Positions 9,398 to 13,716 of a DNA stretch of 13,716 bases are shown piece by piece. The DNA is taken from NCBI GenBank assembly GCA_036524155.1, contig DATDCV010000025.1:1-13716 (forward strand). The letters are read 5' to 3'. The notes beneath the pieces were generated by a model that saw nothing but the letters and a program-made list of their open reading frames with translations, had not been told where the DNA came from and ran no database searches. Each line of letters opens with the position of its first letter. Position 1 is the stretch's first letter. Source of the stretch: DATDCV01 sp036524155 (GTDB lineage Bacteria > Verrucomicrobiota > Verrucomicrobiia > Limisphaerales > UBA8199). Made by a program: the position numbers and the translations under genes.

Positions 9398-9508
9398 TTA
9401 ATCGATATGGAACACTTCCTCCATGTCCGGCCAAACCGCCTCGTGCAGCCGCTGATACTCCTCGACCTTCCCGGGGAGCAACTCCGTCGTCATTCCGTAA
9501 CGTTTCAT
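9398..9508 (-). pseudogene. rhaM: L-rhamnose mutarotase (RhaM/YiiL) N-terminal remnant
   Basis: RhaM interconverts the anomers of L-rhamnose and is normally about 100-110 aa. Here only 36 codons remain (ATG 9506-9508, TAA 9398-9400). The peptide begins MKRYGMTTELLPGKVEEYQ and continues RLHEAVWPDMEEVFHID before the stop. Tyr18 and His22 sit exactly where E. coli YiiL has Tyr18 and the catalytic His22, but the part carrying Tyr41 and Trp63 is missing. The DNA after the stop runs within 22 bp into the PmoA-family start, with no room for the rest in any frame. A strong GAGAGG lies 3 bases before the ATG, so it may still be translated. I read it as a gene truncated by deletion. The frame is open upstream to 9583, but that extension has no family similarity. 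A functional micro-protein is the alternative. Confidence 0.65.
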
Positions 9509-9632
9509 AATCCTCTCTTCATGGCCCCAACTCGCGAGGGCGATTATGGCAACTGTGCGCGAGCTTTCAAGGCGCTGGCGCAAAGTCTGATTCAGCCTGC
9601 GCTTCGCGGCGGTGGAGGTTACGACGCCCTGA

Positions 9633-9652
9633 AGTCCGGGAGCGTCCGGACT
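9633..9652. promoter_or_regulatory. Perfect 7-bp inverted repeat in the divergent intergenic region
   Basis: AGTCCGG (9633-9639) and CCGGACT (9646-9652) are separated by GAGCGT. It lies midway between the mutarotase remnant (-) and the GH32 gene (+), where an operator controlling either promoter would be expected. It could equally be an RNA hairpin. No similar site was noticed elsewhere in the window. Confidence 0.3.
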
Positions 9653-9671
9653 GGGAACGAGGGGGCAGCGC

Positions 9672-9709
9672 CCGCCATGACCTACCGCGAATGGCGGCCT
9701 TCATTCGCG
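9672..9709 (+). promoter_or_regulatory. Two overlapping, mutually exclusive stem-loops upstream of the GH32 gene
   Basis: Stem A: CCGCCAT (9672-9678) with ATGGCGG (9691-9697), 7 bp and a 12-base loop. Stem B: CGCGAATG (9686-9693) with CATTCGCG (9702-9709), 8 bp and an 8-base loop. The arms at 9686-9697 overlap, so only one stem can form at a time. They end 47 bp before the chosen GH32 start. A CATAAT box at 9712-9717 could be a -10 element, but I see no matching -35. Confidence 0.35.
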
Positions 9710-9756
9710 ACCATAATAAGTTGGCCAAGGACACGCGTTACCCGATACTGCGGCGC

Positions 9757-11895
9757 ATGCGATTCGCCGTACAGATACTTGTGACCGCCGCAATCGTCGG
9801 CAGCAGTGGACCGTCGCTTGGCGCCGAGCCTGACCAGCTAATTGCGGATTTCGAGAGAGCGAATTATGGAGACTGGAAGGTCTCCGGCACCGCATTCGGA
9901 CCAGGCCCTGCGGAAGGCACGCTCCCTTCGCAGATGCCGGTCACCGGATTTCTGGGACGCCGCCTGGTGAACAGCTACTTTGGCGGCGACAATTCGACAG
10001 GCAAGCTCACCTCTCCGGAGTTTGCGATTATCCGCCGATATATCTCGTTCTTGATCGGGGGTGGCGGCTGGGAAGGAAAGACCTGCATGAACCTTGTCTT
10101 GGATGGAAAGGTCGTCTGTACGGCCACAGGACCGAATACGAGCCCCGGAGGCAGTGAAGAACTTGCACCGGCCGCGTGGGATGTGAGCGGATGGATGGGA
10201 AAGCGCGCGCGCATCGAAATCGTGGATGAGGCGACGGGCGGCTGGGGCCACATCAATGTGGATCAAATCGCTCAAACCGATCAGAGACCTCCCCAGGTGC
10301 TCATAGACGCAAAACGCGAACTCCTGGCCAGCAGGCGATACCTGAACTTGCCGGTAAAAAACGGGGCGCAAATGCGCCGAGTGAGCCTGCTCACAAACGG
10401 GCGCGCCGTCCGCGAGTTCGACATCGAGTTGGCCGACACCGCGCCCGACTGGTGGGCTTTCCTGGACCTCGCGCCGTTTCAAGGCCGGACGGTGACAATC
10501 CAAGTGAACAAGCTCCGCGAAGACTCCTCCGCCCTGCAACTGATTGAGCAGACCGACGAAATCAAAAATGCCGCCAACCTTTACCGGGAGGCGCTGCGGC
10601 CGCAATTTCATTTTTCCTCAAGGCGCGGCTGGAACAATGACCCCAACGGGCTGGTCTACTACAAAGGAGAATACCACCTTTTCTATCAACACAATCCTTA
10701 CGGCTGGAATTGGGGGAACATGCATTGGGGCCACGCGGTCAGCCCGGACCTTGTCCACTGGAAGGAACTGGCGGAGGCGCTCTATCCCGACCAGCACGGG
10801 ACAATGTTCTCGGGGTCGGCGGTTGTTGACTGGAACAACACGACGGGTTTTGAGACCGGGAAGGAGAAGCCGATCGTGTGCATGTTCACCGCGGCCGGCA
10901 AGCCTTTCACTCAGGGCCTGGCCTATAGCAACGACCGCGGGCGAACCTGGACCAAGTATGAACACAACCCGGTGCTGCCCCACATAATCGCCGAGAACCG
11001 TGACCCTAAAGTCATTTGGTACGCCCCGGCAAAGAAATGGGTGATGGCGCTTTACCTGGACAAGAGCGATTACGCGCTGTTCGGTTCCCCCGATCTGAAG
11101 AGCTGGAACCGGCTCTGTAACGTCACCATTCCCGGTACTTCCGAGTGCCCGGAGTTTTTCGAAATCCCGGTCAACGACAAAGGCCGTGAGACCCGCTGGG
11201 TCTTTTACGGCGGCAACGGCCGCTACCTGGTTGGGGGCTTTGACGGCACCTCTTTCACGTCCGAGTCGGGCTCGCACGACCTTAACCTTGGAGACTGTTT
11301 CTACGCGTCCCAAACCTTCAACGACATCCCGGCCAACGATGGCCGCCGCATCCTTATACCGTGGGGCCAGATGGCAACGCCGGGCATGCCCTTCAACCAG
11401 ATGATGGGCCTGCCGGTGGAACTTACCCTCCGACCGACTGAGGAAGGTCTGCGCCTGTTTGCGAACCCAGTGCGCGAACTCGAACGCCTCCGAGCCAAAC
11501 ACCACAGGCTGAAGCCCCAATCGCTCACCCCAGACGCAAACCTGCTCGCATCAGTCAGGGGCGAACTGCTGGAGTTAAGCGCGGACCTCGAGGTCGGGCA
11601 GGCGGTCGAGATTACCCTGGACCTGCGTGGGATACCCGTGACCTATGATGCCGGAAGACATGAACTTTCCTGCAAGCAGAAGAAAGCCCTCCTTCATCCG
11701 CGAAACGGGCGCATTCAACTCCGGGTTTTCGTGGACCGAACGTCGCTGGACATCTTCGGGAATGAGGGCCGAGCTTACATGCCGATGGGCGTAACCGTTC
11801 CCCCGGAGAATAAGACGATTGCGATTTCGACCAAAGGCGGCACGGCGAAGATCCGCTCGTTGAATATATTTGAACTCACTTCCGCGTGGAGGTGA
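9757..11895 (+). CDS. Secreted GH32 fructan hydrolase (levanase/inulinase/invertase type) with two N-terminal modules
   Basis: GH32 enzymes hydrolyse beta-fructosides (levan, inulin, sucrose). The 712 residues start with a Sec signal (MRFAVQILVTAAIVGS, cleavage near SLGA). Module 1 (about 27-174) is a beta-sandwich seen in GH32 proteins of related phyla (DFERANYGDW, LTSPEF, GGWGHINVDQI). Module 2 (about 177-268) resembles DUF4980 of Bacteroides fructanases (RYLNLPV, DWWAFLDLAPFQGRTV). The five-blade propeller begins near 283. Its three acidic residues are present: D295 in WNNDPNG (nucleophile), D416 in RDP (transition-state stabiliser) and E463 in ECPEFFE (acid/base). A C-terminal beta-sandwich (about 580-712) ends with VFVDRTSLDIFGNEG. 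The ATG at 9757 was chosen because it opens directly into the signal peptide; the in-frame ATG at 9691 would put 22 charged residues before it. Neither has a clear Shine-Dalgarno. Exo/endo mode and fructan preference cannot be read from sequence. Confidence 0.94.
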   Translation: MRFAVQILVTAAIVGSSGPSLGAEPDQLIADFERANYGDWKVSGTAFGPGPAEGTLPSQMPVTGFLGRRLVNSYFGGDNSTGKLTSPEFAIIRRYISFLIGGGGWEGKTCMNLVLDGKVVCTATGPNTSPGGSEELAPAAWDVSGWMGKRARIEIVDEATGGWGHINVDQIAQTDQRPPQVLIDAKRELLASRRYLNLPVKNGAQMRRVSLLTNGRAVREFDIELADTAPDWWAFLDLAPFQGRTVTIQVNKLREDSSALQLIEQTDEIKNAANLYREALRPQFHFSSRRGWNNDPNGLVYYKGEYHLFYQHNPYGWNWGNMHWGHAVSPDLVHWKELAEALYPDQHGTMFSGSAVVDWNNTTGFETGKEKPIVCMFTAAGKPFTQGLAYSNDRGRTWTKYEHNPVLPHIIAENRDPKVIWYAPAKKWVMALYLDKSDYALFGSPDLKSWNRLCNVTIPGTSECPEFFEIPVNDKGRETRWVFYGGNGRYLVGGFDGTSFTSESGSHDLNLGDCFYASQTFNDIPANDGRRILIPWGQMATPGMPFNQMMGLPVELTLRPTEEGLRLFANPVRELERLRAKHHRLKPQSLTPDANLLASVRGELLELSADLEVGQAVEITLDLRGIPVTYDAGRHELSCKQKKALLHPRNGRIQLRVFVDRTSLDIFGNEGRAYMPMGVTVPPENKTIAISTKGGTAKIRSLNIFELTSAWR

Positions 11896-11918
11896 TCCAG
11901 TTTTGCGTATTTTGCACG

Positions 11919-11958
11919 ACCGGGCAGGCTTTGGGGCTAGCTGCGGGTGCCCGGTTTT
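11919..11958 (+). terminator. Probable intrinsic terminator of the GH32 gene
   Basis: ACCGGGCA (11919-11926) pairs perfectly with TGCCCGGT (11948-11955), followed by TTT and then GTT. The 21-base interior can fold further (GCAG with CTGC). It lies 24 bp after the GH32 stop, in the convergent gap before the response-regulator gene. Confidence 0.5.
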
Positions 11959-12039
11959 GTTGAAACGAAGGACCGAGTGAGACGAGGCGGAAGGCACAGG
12001 TGGAAGACCATGCCGCAGCCACTCCGGATCCGCCGAACC

Positions 12040-12525
12040 TCAACTCAGCCATGTCTCCTTAAGGCGCCCGAGGACATCCGCGAACCTCGAGCCTGAGGCA
12101 GGTTTCGCCACGTAGTCTTTGGCCCCCAACTCTTTCGCCCGGACGTTGTCTTCGGGCCTGGTCGACGACGAAAACACCACAACGGGCAACGCCGCGAGGT
12201 CCTCCCGGGTTTTCATCCACTCGAGCACCTTGAAGCCCGAAACCAGCGGCAGATTCAAGTCCAACAGAACAAGGGAAGGCACCGGATAATGCCCGCGGTC
12301 TGCATAGGCGCCGTTGCCATTCAGATAATCTATGGCTTCCTGCCCATTACCGACCGATCGGAGTTCATCTCCAAGCCCCGCCTGCCTGAATGCTCTCTGC
12401 ATAAAGAGCAAGTCGCACTCGTCGTCTTCCACGTACAACACAGTCGAACCCGTTTGGCCCTCGCTTATACGCACCCTCCTATTGTAGTGATCCTCGAGGA
12501 TAAGTAAAGCAGCAATTGACAGCAT
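12040..12525 (-). CDS. Receiver-only (CheY/Rcp1-like) response regulator
   Basis: Single-domain receiver protein that takes a phosphoryl group from a histidine kinase. From the ATG at 12525 it is 161 aa. Acidic pocket E33-D34-D35 follows VLYV; the phospho-acceptor is D89 in LVLLDLNLP; the Ser/Thr switch lies in VVVFSSSTRPED (115-126); and K141 is in DYVAKP. There is no DNA-binding or enzymatic output domain, and the EDNVRAKELGAKDY segment and spacing are typical of Rcp1-like regulators paired with PAS or phytochrome-like kinases. It starts 15 bp after the kinase stop, so the two genes are surely one transcript. Start choice is uncertain: the first 17 residues are not part of the receiver fold, and a GTG at 12474 has AGGAGG touching it, which would give 144 aa. 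Partner contact rather than transcription control is the likely output. Confidence 0.92.
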   Translation of the reverse strand: MLSIAALLILEDHYNRRVRISEGQTGSTVLYVEDDECDLLFMQRAFRQAGLGDELRSVGNGQEAIDYLNGNGAYADRGHYPVPSLVLLDLNLPLVSGFKVLEWMKTREDLAALPVVVFSSSTRPEDNVRAKELGAKDYVAKPASGSRFADVLGRLKETWLS

Positions 12526-12540
12526 ACAGCCGCTCAGAGC

Positions 12541-13716
12541 TCATCTCGCGTAAGCAGCTCGGGTATCACCTGATTTCAAATCGAGCCAAAACCGGCTCCC
12601 CCGCCCTTCCTGGGATTCCACTCCGACCTTGCCCCCCATGCGGTCCATCACTTTGCGAACCAGCGCCAGCCCAATTCCCGTGCCTTCGTAGCTCTGGTGC
12701 CCTCGCGAGAACATGTCAAAAATCCGGGGGTTCATGGACTGGGGGATGCCGATACCGTCGTCCTCGATCCAAATGCGCACCCACTGACCACGCGTTTCTC
12801 CCCAGATGCGGATTTGGGGCGAATTTCCCGGCTTAACGAATTTCACCGCGTTGTTCAGGAGGTTGGAGAAGCACTGCGTAAGCCCCGCTTCATTCCCCAT
12901 CACGAGAGGAATGTCACCCTTGATCTCGACCCGTGCCTTGGAGGGCTGCAATTCCGGGTATGAATCCAGCATGCCGCGGAGCAGGGCGCCTGCATCGACG
13001 GGCAATAACGTGAGTTCCTGCCGGACCGTACGGCTGTAGTTGAGGGCATCAGTAATAAGCGAGTCCATGCGGGAGGCCGAGGTCCTGATTCGGCGCAGGA
13101 AACCTTTGGGTTCCTGCTCAGAGCAGGAGCCGCACGTCTCGCTCATGAGGTCGGCGAAGCCTTGCATCGCCCGAAGTGGCGCCCGCATGTCGTGGGTAAT
13201 GGTGTAGGAAAAGTGCTCCAACTCAGTAACCAATTCCTGGAGCTTGGCCGTGCGCTCCGCCACCAGCCGTTCCAACTCGGCCTGGAACTGTTTGCGCTCG
13301 GTGATGTCCTGGACTGTGCCAACCAGGCTGGTGGGGCGCCGGTCGTCTCCTTTGCCCTCAAAGGTGGCGATCCCACGGGCCTCCACCCAGCGCACCGAGC
13401 GGTCGTCGCGAAGGATGCGGAATTCGGCGAAGAAGGGTTTGGGGTCGACAGGATTGAGGGCCGCCTCGATGGCGACCCGGACGGGCGGCACATCGTCGGG
13501 ATGCAAGCGCGTCAGAATCTCTTCAATGGGACGCTGGCGATCCAGAACGCCGAAGATCTCCCGGTACCGCTCGTCCCAGGTTACGAGCTTGCTTGCCGGA
13601 TCGTAATGCCACCATCCCAGGCGGGCGGCGTCGAGCGCGAGCTGGCGTTGAGCCGCAAGCCGCTGCTGCTCCTGTTCCGCTTGCTTGCGCTTGGTAATGT
13701 CGACGTTCACGCCGGC
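12541..13716 (-). CDS. PAS-domain sensor histidine kinase (5' part outside window)
   Basis: The frame runs past the right edge, so the N-terminal sensor region is missing. The first visible residues (AGVNVDITKRKQAEQ) are the end of an upstream PAS/PAC domain. Counting from the Val codon ending at 13710: a second PAS domain at about 25-140 (LGWWHYDPASKLVTWDERY, WVEARGIATF, GTVQDITERK), a coiled-coil linker at 138-165, HisKA with phospho-acceptor H173 in TITHDMRAPLRAMQ, and HATPase_c with the N box NLLNNAVKF (283-291), G1 EDDGIGIP (316-323), an F box at FDMFSRG and G2 GTGIGLAL (343-350). All kinase motifs are intact. No membrane segment is in the visible part. A CGSC motif (193-196) lies in the HisKA hairpin, which is unusual. 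The response regulator follows 15 bp downstream and is the obvious partner. Signal unknown. Confidence 0.94.
   Translation of the reverse strand, partial: AGVNVDITKRKQAEQEQQRLAAQRQLALDAARLGWWHYDPASKLVTWDERYREIFGVLDRQRPIEEILTRLHPDDVPPVRVAIEAALNPVDPKPFFAEFRILRDDRSVRWVEARGIATFEGKGDDRRPTSLVGTVQDITERKQFQAELERLVAERTAKLQELVTELEHFSYTITHDMRAPLRAMQGFADLMSETCGSCSEQEPKGFLRRIRTSASRMDSLITDALNYSRTVRQELTLLPVDAGALLRGMLDSYPELQPSKARVEIKGDIPLVMGNEAGLTQCFSNLLNNAVKFVKPGNSPQIRIWGETRGQWVRIWIEDDGIGIPQSMNPRIFDMFSRGHQSYEGTGIGLALVRKVMDRMGGKVGVESQEGRGSRFWLDLKSGDTRAAYAR

Noticed and set aside
9838..10611. 257-codon minus-strand frame over the GH32 N-terminal modules
   Set aside because: The sense frame is continuous from signal peptide to catalytic core and its modules are recognisable; the antisense one is a shadow.
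10618..11520. 300-codon open frame antisense to the GH32 gene
   Set aside because: It lies wholly inside the catalytic GH32 coding sequence, whose family motifs are unmistakable; long antisense frames are expected at this GC content.

Overview
The window reads as a GC-rich chromosomal segment from a heterotrophic bacterium, most likely Verrucomicrobiota (Pedosphaera/Limisphaerales-like) or a close PVC relative. This is an inference. It rests on the mix of a Tat-exported DUF6807/'PmoA-family' protein, a secreted ThuA-like protein, a DUF1638 protein, a GH32 enzyme with accessory N-terminal modules, a rhomboid with the C-terminal tail common in Verrucomicrobiota and Bacteroidota, and two kinds of short palindromic repeat. 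No phage, IS element, CRISPR array, tRNA or rRNA was seen.

Layout. Positions 1-3483 (+ strand): the 3' end of tsf (EF-Ts), a LarA-type nickel-pincer racemase/epimerase homologue, and aspS (aspartyl-tRNA synthetase). Positions 3484-4064: a 581-bp convergent gap without a credible gene, holding four C/T-rich palindromic repeat units and a nested inverted repeat. Positions 4065-9508 (- strand, read right to left): a 36-codon L-rhamnose mutarotase remnant, the PmoA-family protein, a ThuA-like protein, a DUF1638 protein, a rhomboid protease and purB (adenylosuccinate lyase). Positions 9509-9756: a divergent intergenic region with three inverted repeats, two of them overlapping. Positions 9757-11895 (+): a secreted multidomain GH32 fructan hydrolase, followed by a probable terminator. 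Positions 12040-13716 (-): a PAS-type sensor histidine kinase, cut by the window edge, and the receiver-only response regulator just downstream of it.

How the genes may work together. tsf, aspS and purB are housekeeping genes. The block from the mutarotase remnant to ThuA, with the divergent GH32 gene, looks like an accessory carbohydrate-use locus: three of its products carry export signals (Tat for the PmoA-family protein, Sec for ThuA and GH32). The kinase/receiver pair is a self-contained signalling unit; the receiver has no DNA-binding domain, so its output is probably by protein contact.

I did not find a clearly new multi-gene system. The points most worth a second look are the truncated mutarotase that keeps a good ribosome-binding site, the repeat cluster between aspS and purB, the mutually exclusive hairpins ahead of the GH32 gene, the stem that could mask the ThuA ribosome-binding site, and the unassigned substrates of the LarA homologue and the DUF1638 protein.
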